DNA of 64,000 bases, taken from the NCBI RefSeq assembly GCF_036323735.1, contig NC_086036.1:42407550-42471549 (forward strand), written 5' to 3'. Source of the DNA: Rattus norvegicus (Eukaryota; Chordata; Mammalia; Rodentia; Muridae). A model generated the notes under the pieces. The model did no database searches. It had not been told where the DNA came from and was given only the letters and a program-made list of their open reading frames with translations. A program made the position numbers and the translations under genes. This document shows positions 23,064 through 32,936 of the stretch, one piece after another; within the stretch, counting starts at the first letter, position 1, and each line of letters opens with the position of its first letter.

Positions 23064-23171
23064 GGGGCTGGGGATTTAGCTCAGTGGTAGAGCGCTTACC
23101 TAGGAAGCGCAAGGCCCTGGGTTCGGTCCCCAGCTCCGGAAAAAAAAGAACCAAAAAAAAAAAAAAAAAAA
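23064..23171 (+). mobile_element. ID SINE (BC1-derived), young rat copy
   Basis: A near-consensus rat ID element. The roughly 75-bp tRNA-Ala-like head starts GGGGCTGGGGATTTAGC and carries the pol III boxes. Its tail is an A run broken by GAACC, then about 19 A. An exact 17-bp target-site duplication, GAAAGTTGGGAACCTGG, lies at 23049-23065 and 23172-23188. The length of the duplication and intact ends argue for recent LINE-driven insertion. The 5' border is ambiguous by 2-4 G. Confidence 0.97.
23077..23130 (+). promoter_or_regulatory. Internal pol III promoter (A and B boxes) of the ID element
   Basis: The A box TAGCTCAGTGG is at 23077-23087 and the B box GGTTCGGTCCC at 23120-23130, both intact and at tRNA-like spacing. 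Whether the copy is transcribed also depends on upstream flanking sequence, which cannot be judged here. Confidence 0.75.
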
Positions 23172-23523
23172 GAAAGTTGGGAACCTGGAGCACACTCCAA
23201 AACCAGGAGTGCACTCCAAAACATCCCAACAGGTTGGGAGAGTGTCCTGTCTAGGTAGTCTGAGTTGGTCTGAGTTTCTAGGCATCTCACCTGGTGCTTG
23301 CTTTCTTCCTGTCAGCTTGACTGTTCTTTATTTCTTCCAGGCAATTTGGCTGGTCTCTGCTATTTTCAGTCTGCTCAGCTGTCCCCTGCTTGGGGAGGGA
23401 GGGTCCTAGTGAATCTTGTCAATCTTGGGGATTTCCTGAAGCCATTGAGTTGTTTACTTCCTGAGCTTTTGGAGCTTCCTATAGGATGGAAGGTTTCACC
23501 TCCTCTTAGAAAATCCTGTTGTT

Positions 23524-23633
23524 AGCTGGGTGGGGGTGGTGCACACCTTTAATCCCACTTGAAGACAAGGGCAAGTCTTTGTGAGTTCAAGGCCATCCTT
23601 GTCTGCAGTGCTAGTTCTAGGAGGCCAATCAGG

Positions 23634-23634
<1 letters not shown>
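23524..23634 (+). repeat. B1 SINE, truncated by (CA)n
   Basis: GCTGGGTGGGGGTGGTGCAC, CCTTTAATCCCACTT and GAGTTCAAGGCCATCC mark B1. The CAGGGCTACACAGAG end is replaced by GATTACACACAC. Confidence 0.85.

Positions 23635-23636
<2 letters not shown>

Positions 23637-23682
<46 letters not shown>
23637..23682 (+). repeat. (AC)n microsatellite, 23 units
   Basis: A pure AC run continuous with the truncated B1, which probably seeded it. Confidence 0.97.
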
Positions 23683-23685
<3 letters not shown>

Positions 23686-23819
23686 CACACAGGTGGGGGG
23701 GATCCTATTGTTTTACCTATTCATAAACACTTTGTCTTAAAATACTCTCCTGTGTCTTAAGAAGCTTCACTCCAAGGTGGAAGGTTTTAATTTTAGAAGA
23801 GATTACTACACAACAGTTC

Positions 23820-23912
23820 TCTTCTAGTATGTGGGACCCGAGGATCAAACTCAGGTTGTCCGGGTTTCTAGTTAACAACACCTTTGCCCACAGAGCCACC
23901 TTGCAAGCTCAG
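23820..23912 (-). repeat. tRNA-derived SINE head (B4/RSINE-like), antisense
   Basis: TATGTGGGACCCGAGGATC, AAACTCAGGTTGTCCGGG and CCCACAGAGCCACCTTG reverse-complement to a worn tRNA-derived SINE head. Confidence 0.5.
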
Positions 23913-24460
23913 TAGTGCTCCTGTAAATATAGTTATTTTGCCTCTTAGCCTTTCCACAGAAGTTGTTAACTAGGCCACTGCATGGCAGAACTTGAAGTAA
24001 TGCTATTAAAAAAGGTTGGTTCACATCTCGGCTTTGCTGCCCACATGCTGATGATCACAGTCATGATCATTCCTTACCAGAGGGCTGACCAGTTTCTTCC
24101 TAGGGCTGATAGAGAATGAAATAGCAAAATAACATTAGATATTCCAGGGCTGTATGAAGTGTCATGTGATTATGAAGGTTATATTAATCTGCTTCCATCA
24201 TTCTCTAAATTTTGATTTGTGGACACAGAGTGACATTACTGTCAAGAATGATAGCATGTGTAGTTGAGCATCAAGCCATAATAATACTAGATATCTGCCC
24301 TTGGCAGCGTCAGAATGGACAAAGGCAATCGTCTTTAGTCTGTGTTCTTGCTACATGTTAAGCAGAGTAGTGAGGTGTTTCCTTCTCAGAGAATAATTAA
24401 GGTGAGAGCACTGCATGCCATCTTTGATGAAATGCAGGTTTTACATTAAAATCAGATTCT
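23913..24460. other. Unassigned non-coding sequence
   Basis: No repeat or gene is recognised. Confidence 0.4.
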
Positions 24461-24504
24461 TTGGGGATGGAGAGATGGTTCAGTGGTTAAGAGTGCTGAT
24501 TGCA

Positions 24505-24595
24505 GGGGTTGGGGAGTTAGCTCAGTGGTAGAGCACTTGCCTAGGAAGCGCAAGGCCCTGGGTTCGGTCCCCAGCTCCGGAAAAAAAAAAAAAAA
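24505..24595 (+). mobile_element. ID SINE nested in B3, with extra 3' sequence
   Basis: An ID head with near-consensus boxes (TTAGCTCAGTGGTAGAGC, GGGTTCGGTCCCCAGC) and an A15 tail ending at 24595. The flanking duplication AAGAGTGCTGATTGC is at 24489-24503 and 24698-24712. The right-hand copy is not next to the A tail but about 102 bp further on, after a GT-rich segment. Confidence 0.93.
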
Positions 24596-24607
24596 GAGAT
24601 GTGTGAG

Positions 24608-24639
<32 letters not shown>

Positions 24640-24697
24640 ACTCGTGCATGTGTGTACATGTGCATTAGTGCTAGCACACATGTGGATATGTACATAC
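24596..24697 (+). repeat. GT-rich segment co-inserted with, or expanded from, the ID
   Basis: It begins GAGATGTGTGAGATG, runs through (GT)n to about 24638, then imperfect GT/CA-rich sequence (CACTCGTGCATGTGTGTAC … GTGCTAGCACACATGTGG). It lies inside the duplicated target site. GTGCTAGCAC is a perfect 10-bp palindrome. Confidence 0.7.
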
Positions 24698-24862
24698 AAG
24701 AGTGCTGATTGCTCTTCCAGAGGACATGAGTTCAATTCCTAACACCCATATGGTGACTCACAGCTATCTGAAACTCCAGTTTCCACACCCTCACACAGAC
24801 CTACATGAAGGCAAACCCCCAATTAACATGAAATAGATAAATTACAAATAAATAAAATAAAA

Positions 24863-25170
24863 TCCTTTATTTTTACAGGTTGAATAGCATAGCATCTTAA
24901 AAACAAAAACAAAACAAAACAAAAATTCTAGCTGATTTAATTTGGTCTACTCGAAACAAAAAGCTATTTTATGTAAGATTGTTCTTGGTACAGAAATAGT
25001 TTCACTTGTCTGTGAATTGGATAGATCTGAAAAAGCATTTTAAGCACGTGCCTTTCATTGCATGCAAACAGGCAGAGCATAAATGTCAATAGGTGTGTTG
25101 GACAAAGTCACAGAACTAACTTCCCTCATTTTAATGAGAATTGGCTGTGGTGACATTCCCTTTATTTTTA

Positions 25171-25173
<3 letters not shown>
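24863..25173. other. Unassigned, A/T-rich
   Basis: It contains a short (AAAAC)n-like run at about 24899-24924. Nothing else is recognised. Confidence 0.45.

Positions 25174-25207
<34 letters not shown>
25174..25207 (+). repeat. Poly(T) tract of about 34
   Basis: An uninterrupted T run. It could be the antisense tail of a retroposed sequence, but no body is recognised to its right. Confidence 0.9.
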
Positions 25208-25337
25208 CTGGCTGTAATATGCTTAGTGAGTTTCGAGGAAGGCTAGCTGCATTTTGTCATTGGCCTTTCCTTCTAAGCCTGGCTCATCCCACTTCATGAA
25301 ATGGACACTTGTTCTTCTTACTCAAGAGTTCCTCCAG

Positions 25338-25425
25338 CTTGAGGTATAGTTCAATGGCAAAGTACATGTTTGGTATGCATGAGGCCCTGGGTTCAATTCC
25401 CAGCATTAAAACATAGCCAGCAAAT
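25338..25425 (+). repeat. ID-like SINE, old
   Basis: GCTTGAGGTATAGTTCAATGG, GGCAAAGTACATGTTTGG and GGCCCTGGGTTCAATTCCC follow the ID head with many substitutions. The tail is short. Confidence 0.7.
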
Positions 25426-26464
25426 GCCTGTAACTCTTTCCTCCCCTGTGCCTAGGCATTTGAAGCTCTATGTGGCAGAAGTAGGTAGCTATTTGAAAAG
25501 GCATGTCAATCAATCTTCTTGTTGTCAATCTTAAATACAAAATAGTTTATGACATTTAATAAACCCGTGCCACATACCACTTATATATACTATACCTAAT
25601 AATCCCTTTAAGTGTGTATTTTTACTTCATTCAATGGTCACGGAAGTCCTTGAAGAAGCTGAAATGACTATTTGGCTTTCAAGTGTCCTGCATTTGGCAC
25701 ATTAATCTAATTGGCCAGGGGAAACTTAAAAGGAGAACATTATGCATCTTTGCTGCTGAAGACTTGTTTTCATACTGTTTTGTAGAGAAAGAGCTCTAAG
25801 CCAAAGGAGAGTCTGTCTTTCCCACCCTGTTCTACTGCATTATAATCCTACAGATTGAATAAAGGGAATTGTATCAGGCCCCAGGACATCCTAACAGACT
25901 CAAAGGATGAAACTGAACCCTACAGAAGAGCATCTCTCATTCCCACCCTGTTCTAAGCAGAGCTGTTGGCCTATGTCCATCTAGGAGGTCACCAATTTTT
26001 TTCCTGGGTTCGTTCTTTTAGTCACCTTCAATAACTGGTCATTATAAACACTGGAGAACATTCCTGGGAAGGCCATAAAACTACTAGGTTATCTTTCCTG
26101 CTAGGGACCCTGGGGCACCAGTCATGGTTCTATTGAGACACTTATCTATGTGCCCATCTCACAAGATTATCCTCATTCTCAAATGACATATGGATGTAAA
26201 ACTCATTTGAAAAGTGGAAAGACTGGAGTCAAAATGATAAGAGGATAAAGAGTGCTGTGATCATGATGATGTCAGGAGGCTCCACCCCAGAACAGTCAGA
26301 GCTGTCAATGACAGGACAGCAATCTCCCCAAGACTCAGGGTTGTCACCTAAGATTTTAGCAGGTTTGCTTGAAACAATCTTCCTTTTTTTAGTTAGTGGG
26401 GCAGAAGAATGAAGAGTTAGGAATGCTTATATAGACTGAATATCTTCCCAAATAGTCTCTCTCA
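25426..26464. other. Unassigned non-coding sequence
   Basis: About 1 kb with no recognised repeat. CATTCCCACCCTGTTCTA-like phrases occur twice (about 25817 and 25939), a weak local similarity. Confidence 0.4.
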
Positions 26465-26794
26465 TATTGTGATGGTTTGCATATGCTTAGCCTCGGAAGT
26501 GGCACTATTAGGAGGTGTGGCCTTGTTGGAGTAGGTGTGTCACTGTGGGCTTGGACTTTTAATACCCTTGTCCTAGCTGCCTGGAAGCCAACCTTCTCCT
26601 GGCGGCCTTCAGATAAAGATGTAGAACTCTCAGTTTCTCCAGCACCATATGTGCCTGAATGCTGCCAAGCTCCCACCTTGATCATAATATTCTGAACCTC
26701 TGAACCCAAGGCAGCCCCAATTAAATGTTGTCCTTATAAGCGTTGCCTTGGTCATGGTGTCTGTTCACAGCAGTATAACCCTAAGACACATACC

Positions 26795-26795
<1 letters not shown>
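26465..26795 (+). mobile_element. Rodent LTR-like interspersed repeat (MaLR-type), copy 3
   Basis: The most complete copy. It starts TTGTGATGGTTTGCATATGC, contains AGGAGGTGTGGCCTTGTTGG, GATGTAGAACTCTCAG and CCCAATTAAATGTTGTCC, and ends GTTCACAGCAGTATAACC, CTAAGACA. Confidence 0.6.
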
Positions 26796-26798
<3 letters not shown>

Positions 26799-26847
<49 letters not shown>

Positions 26848-26875
26848 ATATATATATATACACATATATATATAT
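26799..26875 (+). repeat. (AC)n then (AT)n compound microsatellite
   Basis: AC repeats at 26799-26845 pass directly into AT repeats with one CACA interruption up to about 26875. They abut the 3' end of LTR-like copy 3. Confidence 0.95.
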
Positions 26876-27639
26876 CCTTAGACTCATCCCAATTTCCACT
26901 GCTAACAGACCTATACTGAAGATGTTAAATTATCACTCTGTATAAGTTACTTACCTAAATCTGTAAGTTTGACTCCCTAGTTGTAAATCTCTAGCCAAGC
27001 TTTGACATCCTATGATGACATCCTATGCTGCTCTGCTAGTCTACTGAAGAACAGACACCGGGGAGGGGAGGTATTGCTTTCAGAAATGAAAGTGATGAGC
27101 TGTCTAAAAATAATACACAGGGAACACCCCCTATCTCTTTCTCTTCTCAAATGTCACATCACATTGGTCTCGGTGAGCCAGAAAGTCACTTAGTGCACTC
27201 TCTAAAAAAGATCATAGTGTCCAGAGAGTGAAGGACACTTTCTTTCATTTCCAATTGGCTAACTCATCACTCCTTCTCCATTTGTAGGCTTGACGAGTAA
27301 CTTAAAAGGCATGAGTCATGTTCTGAAAGTCAAACACACGCACGCAGAGCATATAAAATGAACCGCGAGGATCAAGAATTAGAGGCATGATGTGGCCTTT
27401 GTAGAAGATGACAGCATCCCTGGGGACCACAGTTTCTGAGTGTTGTTGAACTAAGGACAGTAATGACAGGGTTCAGGGTTTGCCAGAGAGTGTGTCATAA
27501 CATGGAGATTTTAGGAAAAGCGTAGAGAGCCTTTAATCAGGCCTAAGAGAAGCTTGCACACAGTACCCTTTTGTCAATTGTTTATGTGGTGACAGGGGTG
27601 ACATAGAAACTTGATCTTTTTTTTTGTCATTGTTATGAA
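26876..27639. other. Unassigned non-coding sequence
   Basis: No repeat or gene is recognised. Confidence 0.4.
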
Positions 27640-27644
27640 AATTT

Positions 27645-27750
27645 AGAGTGTGTATATCTGTGTATGTCTCTGTGTCTCTGTGTCTGTGTGTATGCTTATA
27701 TGTGTATGTGTATCTGTGTGTGTGTTATCTGTGTGTGTGTGTGTGTGTTA
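27645..27750 (+). repeat. Imperfect GT-rich tract
   Basis: Alternating GTGTGT, TGTCTCTGTG and TATGTGTATG blocks without long pure runs. Confidence 0.8.
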
Positions 27751-29365
27751 TTTAAAAACAAAACAATAGCAACCATCCACTCATGCAAATGTTCCTGAGA
27801 GAACACAGCTTCACTTCTCCTGAAAGAGAAACTCTGAAACATGACTTTCATTTTTTCCTTGGATTCACCTCTCTCCCATGAAGCCACATGTCACACCGTG
27901 CTTTATAGGATCCCTGGGACCTACCTTTATTGACAGCAAGGTTTTATTTTGAGTTTCAGATTCTGGCTGCCAGACAACACCTTGGGAGTATCCCAACCAC
28001 ACACTGATGCCGGAATTACTTCAGCTACGTGTTGAAGCCTTTCAGCTTGCCAAAGTAGCTATTACCTTATTTCTGATACAGTCTCATTCCATCATAAATG
28101 TAAGGGCTGGGTCTTTGATCTCATGTTCCAACGTTAATTGTAAGATCTTTGAGTGAGCACCTGTAGTCCTGGTTGACAAAATGATATCGGCAGACAATTC
28201 TTATTGTTATGGATAATTGGCACAGAAAGGGGAAACAATAGAAGGGACGATAAAGAACAAAAGTAAACACTTGTAGAAACATTATGATTTAGAAAAAGGC
28301 ACTGCAGTGTAACAGCATGATAGTTTCAAGCCCTGGCTCATAGGGACTTAATGAAATAAGCAGCATCTGATGCTCAAAATATATGTTTACAGAGGCAGAT
28401 TAAATATCACATATTTCTATTGCAAACTAGTGATTTTTGTGTCCAAAACGTCATTATCTTCAAAAGCTAGATACAGTCCTTTGAGGTCTGCAGATCCCAA
28501 CAGTCTGCTTTTAATGTTCCTTGCAGTTAGCATTCATTGTTGTTTATCTTGGGAGACACTATTTCCATGAACAGACAGAATGATAGGATTTCCACTTCAG
28601 CAGACAGCAGTCCTCAAGGCTGATAGGAAGGCCAGGGAGGATGAAGAAGACGTCCCAAGAGGGCTGTCATAGCAATGACGGGGCTTATTACAAAGGACCT
28701 CAGGTTTAATGACAGGGAGAATTCATAAGTCCCAGTTTTCAAGTCAATTGGCTGTTCTGTTCTCAGTTAGAACCAACTCCCTTCCTCTCTTTCTTCCCCA
28801 TTTGCCAAGTAACATACCTTTCCTTGATTTGGGGAGAATGGGTGGAAGAGACCCTGCCAACACTGGAGTGAAAAATGTGTATTTGGAATCATGTCATAAA
28901 ACAAAGGGGAGTGAAGAGGAAAACCAAATGCTTGGGCTTGACATGGGGCTGTCCAGCACTGCTTCCATGGGCTGGACTCCCGATGACACAGATCAGAAAC
29001 ATCCCCCAAAGCTGGGGTAGAAGATTTCAGTTCATACGCCCCATATTTTATCCTATGCACATCCCTTTCCTGCACAATGTTAGGAAGTTCCTACCTTGGC
29101 TGTCAAAATGTCACTCAACCCTCCCTCCATCTGTCTATCTGTTGCTGACTTCCAGTCTTCATCCTTGACTCCCAGCATGGCTTTCATGTACCACGAGCTA
29201 CTTAATGTTTTGAGTGCTCATGCTTCCTTGAGTGTAGGCCTAGGTTGCTGAGCGAAGAGTTGGTGACACTAGTTGGACTCATCCTGTCTATTGGTCTTGA
29301 GGTCTTCAGCTTCCTCAGTGTTCATTCACCCCAACTCTGGAATGAAGGCATTCAGCATCATGTTG
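27751..29365. other. Unassigned non-coding sequence
   Basis: About 1.6 kb without recognised elements. Overlapping open frames on both strands around 28709-29168 (97-103 codons) have no domain and conflict with each other. Confidence 0.45.
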
Positions 29366-29411
29366 TTTTTTGTTTTTTGTTTTTGTTTTTTTTTTTGTTT
29401 TTTTTTTTTTG
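29366..29411 (+). repeat. T-rich/(GTTTT)n low-complexity tract
   Basis: GTTTTTTGTTTTTTG-type blocks merge into T runs. Confidence 0.85.
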
Positions 29412-29534
29412 CTACTGAAATTTTCTCATGTCTTTTAACTCTAACAAAAACTCTCATTCTTCAATCAAGAAGTCATCCTGTTTCAAGAAATTTTCTTGTT
29501 CCAAAATAATGCCTTTTTTTTTAAAAGCACCAAT

Positions 29535-29775
29535 TTCCTGAAGAGGTAGCTCAGTTGGAAGAATACTGGACCAGGATGACCAAAGCCCTGAGTGTAATCC
29601 CCAGCAACACGTAAACTGTGTGTGGCAGTGCGTGCTTATAATCTCTGCTCTTGGGAGGGGGAGACAAGAAGATCAGAAGCTCAAAGTCACGCTGGGCTAC
29701 AAACTGACTATAAGGCCAGCCTATGCTATATGAAACCCTGTTTCCCAAATAAAACCCAAAATTATAAAAAATTAA
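29535..29775 (+). repeat. B4 SINE (ID-like head plus B1-like body)
   Basis: The head AGAGGTAGCTCAGTTGGAAG and CCTGAGTGTAATCCCCAGC is followed by B1-like TGTGGCAGTGCGTGCTTAT, TAATCTCTGCTCTTGGG and GGCCAGCCTATGCTATATG, with an A-rich tail. Sense orientation. Confidence 0.85.
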
Positions 29776-30383
29776 GGAAATATAAACTTGAGTAAGATAT
29801 AAAATTCTTATGGTTTGAATAAGGAAATTTTACTACTTTTTTTTCTTGGATATCAAAATAAAATTCTGGTGATTTCGAATGCCTTTGAATAAAAGACTTT
29901 GATCACTCTAATAAATATTATAATGCATATATATGCATTATTTAAATGCACCCACATATATTTGGCAGCAACTAATTGCAATTACTTACCCTAGACAAAG
30001 ACAAAAATGTTTCTCATTTCTTAGTATCTGTGCAAAGACACCATTCCAGATGGGCCCATTATGTGATGCTGTATTTCAAAGGGAAACATTTCTTAAAGTT
30101 GCTGGGGGAAGAGACTATTAAGGAAATAAGAGCTGCAGAAGGAGATGCATGTTATCTATTTCTTCAATTAGTGGCAAAATCTTGGTGGTGTTCCTATAGA
30201 ACGGTGGGGGTTCTAATCACAACATTCCAATCCTGACTTCTACCAGTCTCCTTGGTGATGGTGCGAAAGTGGGGAGAGAGCCAGAGTGGAATTCTGGGTG
30301 GAAGCCCTCTCTGACTTTGTAACTCTGAACATAGAGTTGCACTATTTTGTTTAATGCATCATTTAATAAAAGTTTTTTCTCAG
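29776..30383. other. Unassigned, AT-rich then mixed
   Basis: No repeat is recognised. The stretch ends in a good polypyrimidine/acceptor signal for the exon-like segment at 30384. Confidence 0.4.
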
Positions 30384-30524
30384 CAGGACAGCAAGCAATT
30401 ATTTGAAGCAGCTGGATTCAAGAAGGCTGGATCACGTGTTATCACACACGGAGGACTCACAGGTTATGGGGAGCTGAACAATGTAATTACGTTCATGGAG
30501 TGCCACCACTTCCTAATTTTGAAG
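30384..30524 (+). other. Exon-like segment, gene unknown
   Basis: An AGTTTTTTCTCAG|CAG acceptor (a tandem CAGCAG site, so the start may be 30384 or 30387) and a GAAG|GTAAGA donor bracket 141 or 138 bp. Both lengths are multiples of three. The segment is open in one frame, about 47 codons starting QDSKQLFEAAGFKKAG. I recognise no domain or gene. It could be a coding exon, a non-coding RNA exon or coincidence. No partner exon was identified within the window. Confidence 0.3.
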
Positions 30525-31020
30525 GTAAGAATTGTAACAGTTCTGTAATAGCCACCAAATATCATTGTCAATGTGTGAATATGTAAGGCTCTCCAAGGTT
30601 TAAAAATGGGTACATGGACTGAATTTTGTGTGTTCTGCTGAATAGTTCTCAATGTTCCAAGGAGAATGAAATCCTGGGCAGATAGAAGACAGATGTCCAA
30701 GACTTAACTTAAAGTTCTCATTTCCTAAGCTTTTATTAATCACAGCTCTGCTCCCCAGGTCAGTGCAGAGGTGGGCCCTCCTAGGCTACCAGCTTGTATT
30801 TCCTTTATGTAGTTACCCAAGATTAAGAAGATGACACAAACATGCCAGTAGCACTTCCCCTGGCTGTTACCATAGTAAACGAGAAAGAAGGCCCATGACC
30901 ACTTAGAAAGCAGGACCAGCTTTTCATCTGCTACATGGTTATAGAAATAAGTAACTTATTTATTTACACATTTATGTTTGCCCACCAATTCAATGAATGA
31001 CAGATAAGAAATTTAACTAA
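30525..31020. other. Unassigned non-coding sequence
   Basis: Follows the donor-like site. Nothing is recognised. Confidence 0.4.
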
Positions 31021-31021
31021 A

Positions 31022-31115
31022 GGGCTAGGAGTGGTACTCATCTCTATAATCTGAGCGTTTGGAGGATTGTGAGTTAAGATTAGCTAGAATCACAGTGAGA
31101 CCCTATCGCAGCAAA
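31022..31115 (+). repeat. B1-family fragment, old
   Basis: GGGCTAGGAGTGGTACTCATC, GAGCGTTTGGAGGATTGTG and CACAGTGAGACCCTATC resemble a worn PB1/B1. Confidence 0.55.
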
Positions 31116-31163
31116 AATCTGATTATTTGGAAGTGAAAATCCCCAGTGAAAAATGGCTAGAGT

Positions 31164-31290
31164 TTCAGCTGGGCAGTGAGGGTGCACACCTTTGATCCAG
31201 CCCTCTGGAGGCTGAGGCAGGAGGGTAGGCCAGCTGCAGAGCAAGTTCCAGGACAGCCAGGGATACACAAAGGAAAACAAAACAGCTTCA
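31164..31290 (+). repeat. B1 SINE with internal deletion
   Basis: AGCTGGGCAGTGAGGGTGCA, CACACCTTTGATCCAGCC, AGGCTGAGGCAGGAGGG, then a jump to AAGTTCCAGGACAGCCAGGG. The central GAGTTCGAGGCC block is lost. Confidence 0.85.
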
Positions 31291-31718
31291 GTTTCCCATT
31301 TGGTAACACTTTTTTTGTATGCCAGGTAGGCCTAAATAACAGGCACAAATATATGTGAATGCTTTAAAAATCAAAGTTCATCTGCTCAACACTACTCGTG
31401 GAACACATACTGTTATCACACAGCAGGTCTTCCTGGTGAGGGGAAGCAGAGGGAGATATTAAGCAAAAAGTCATAAATGATATGATACAGTCTCTGTGAC
31501 CACTGTTATGAAGAAGAGATATAATACGGGGCTTTCAATTGGGAAAGCGGGTTAATTGAGGATTCCCTGAGGCAAGTTAGGATACTGAGTTCAGAGTCTA
31601 AGGCAAAGTCAGGGGATGTCTAGGACCTGGAGCCCATAAAGGAGAAGCAGACCGGAATGATTGCAGAGCGAAGCTTTGTAGTCAAGATTTTGTGAAGAAG
31701 GAACATACTACACTTCAA

Positions 31719-31720
<2 letters not shown>
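31291..31720. other. Unassigned non-coding sequence
   Basis: No element is recognised. Confidence 0.4.

Positions 31721-31721
<1 letters not shown>

Positions 31722-31790
<69 letters not shown>
31722..31790 (+). repeat. (CAG)23 trinucleotide repeat, uninterrupted
   Basis: Twenty-three pure CAG units, preceded by CAACAA and followed by CAAGGC. The CAG frame is open for about 65 codons (from about 31600 to the TAA at 31797) but has no ATG, so there is no evidence of polyglutamine coding. The other strand reads CTG. Confidence 0.98.
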
Positions 31791-31792
<2 letters not shown>

Positions 31793-31795
<3 letters not shown>

Positions 31796-32159
31796 CTAAT
31801 GTCTAGGCCTGTTTGTAATGATGAAACACAAACCCAGTGTAGGTAGGGAGCCATGGGAGCCTTCCAGACCTACTTTGGGGACTCAACTAATATATGTTTC
31901 CTTAAACTCACCTGGGATTGAGAAGGCAGGCTAAAAAGATGCACAGGGAAGCTGCCCCAGAGGGAAGGCAAACATGGCAGCATACATGACAGTGACATGG
32001 AGTTAAGTAAGAGCAGGATGGCGGGTTGGACGTGTGCTGCAAAGGGAAGAGAAGAGCCTGAAGCTCAGTCGTCATAGCTTCTCCAATGCGCCTGCCTGTA
32101 AGCTTCTTGCCAGTTTAGCCATAGTTCTTATTGACTACTTAGGGTATATAGGTATTGTG
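31793..32159. other. Unassigned non-coding sequence
   Basis: No element is recognised. Confidence 0.4.
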
Positions 32160-32224
32160 ACTATTATTTATTATTATAAATTATTTATTATTTATTATTT
32201 ATTTATTATTATTTATTGTGACTA
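32160..32224 (+). repeat. (TTTAT)n-like A/T low-complexity tract
   Basis: Imperfect TTATT/TTTAT units over about 60 bp. Confidence 0.85.
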
Positions 32225-32936
32225 CTATTTCTCGTTACATATTCCATGTCTTACGACTTTCTATATGATGACACTCCGGTTTGTTCATCCCATGAATATT
32301 TATCAATCTGTCCCTTGTTTTCTTCTAGATTTTCTCTTTGTCTTCCGTTCTTCTTCCCTGACTTACCTATGTAGCCCATACTGGCCTGAAACTTGTTGTG
32401 CAGCCTAGGTTATATTTCTTAGGATATTGCTTTTATGATAATCTTTAGTTGATTTTTAAAAATTGATTTGAAATAGATCTATAGAATTTGTTGCAAGTAA
32501 GGGTTAGCTTTCTTTCTTTCTTTCTTTTTTTTCTTTTGATAGGTTAAAAAATAATCACTTTCTGGGCTTGGGCCTAGGTCATGACGGCATGGCTAAAGAT
32601 GGCAAGAAGGTTGGTCTTTTAATTTGGAAGGAGTTCTCAGTTTTCACAGACCTGTCTTCCTATCGAGCAATGCAACTTGACTTCTTTCATTATTTCTTGA
32701 GCAATGTGATCTTATGCATGAAGGCAAAGGTATGTATTTGCTGTGAATTCTCTTGTAGTTCGTGTTTCCTTGACTTTCATCAAGTATATATAACAAATCC
32801 ATCTTCTCTGATGGATTTTGGCTGATAAATTTTAAGAAGTTGGTATACAGCAGATAAAGGAAACAATTCCTTTCCCTCCAAAAGGCTTTGACATTTGTTC
32901 CAGGCAGGAAAATACATAGAAAATAAATTTTTTCTT
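32225..32936. other. Unassigned; open frames at 32034-32408 and 32568-32825
   Basis: Two forward frames of 124 and 85 codons have no recognised domain. The first runs through the A/T tract and is spurious. The second (32568-32825) begins after a C/T-rich stretch, but its acceptor context is weak. A CTTT-rich run lies at about 32510-32535. Confidence 0.35.

Larger units (their letters stand above)
22925..23475 (+). repeat. Unassigned rodent interspersed repeat split by an ID insertion
   Basis: Phrases such as GGGTTACTTATAGGAACAG, AAAGGCAGCTGCATCAACAA, CCTACCCCAGCATGGGTGAT and, after the ID, CAACAGGTTGGGAGAGTGTC recur together in murid repeats I recognise but cannot name. The ID at about 23064-23171 interrupts it. 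Confidence 0.4.
24461..24862 (+). repeat. B3 SINE, split by an ID insertion
   Basis: The head GGGATGGAGAGATGGTTCAG with TTAAGAGTGCTGATTGC is at 24461-24503. The rest (CTCTTCCAGAGGACATGAG, CTGAAACTCCAGTTTCC and an AAATAAATAAAATAAAA tail) continues from 24713. The 194 bp between (24504-24697) is an insertion flanked by a 15-bp duplication of B3 sequence. Confidence 0.9.

Noticed and set aside
23064..23140. tRNA-like sequence with A and B boxes, considered as a tRNA-Ala gene.
   Set aside because: It is the head of an ID SINE with an A tail and a target-site duplication, so a retroposon rather than a tRNA gene. The same applies to 24505-24580.
31600..31797. A polyglutamine-coding exon across the CAG tract.
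   Set aside because: The CAG frame has no ATG between the upstream stop and the repeat, and no acceptor was recognised. It ends seven bases after the repeat.
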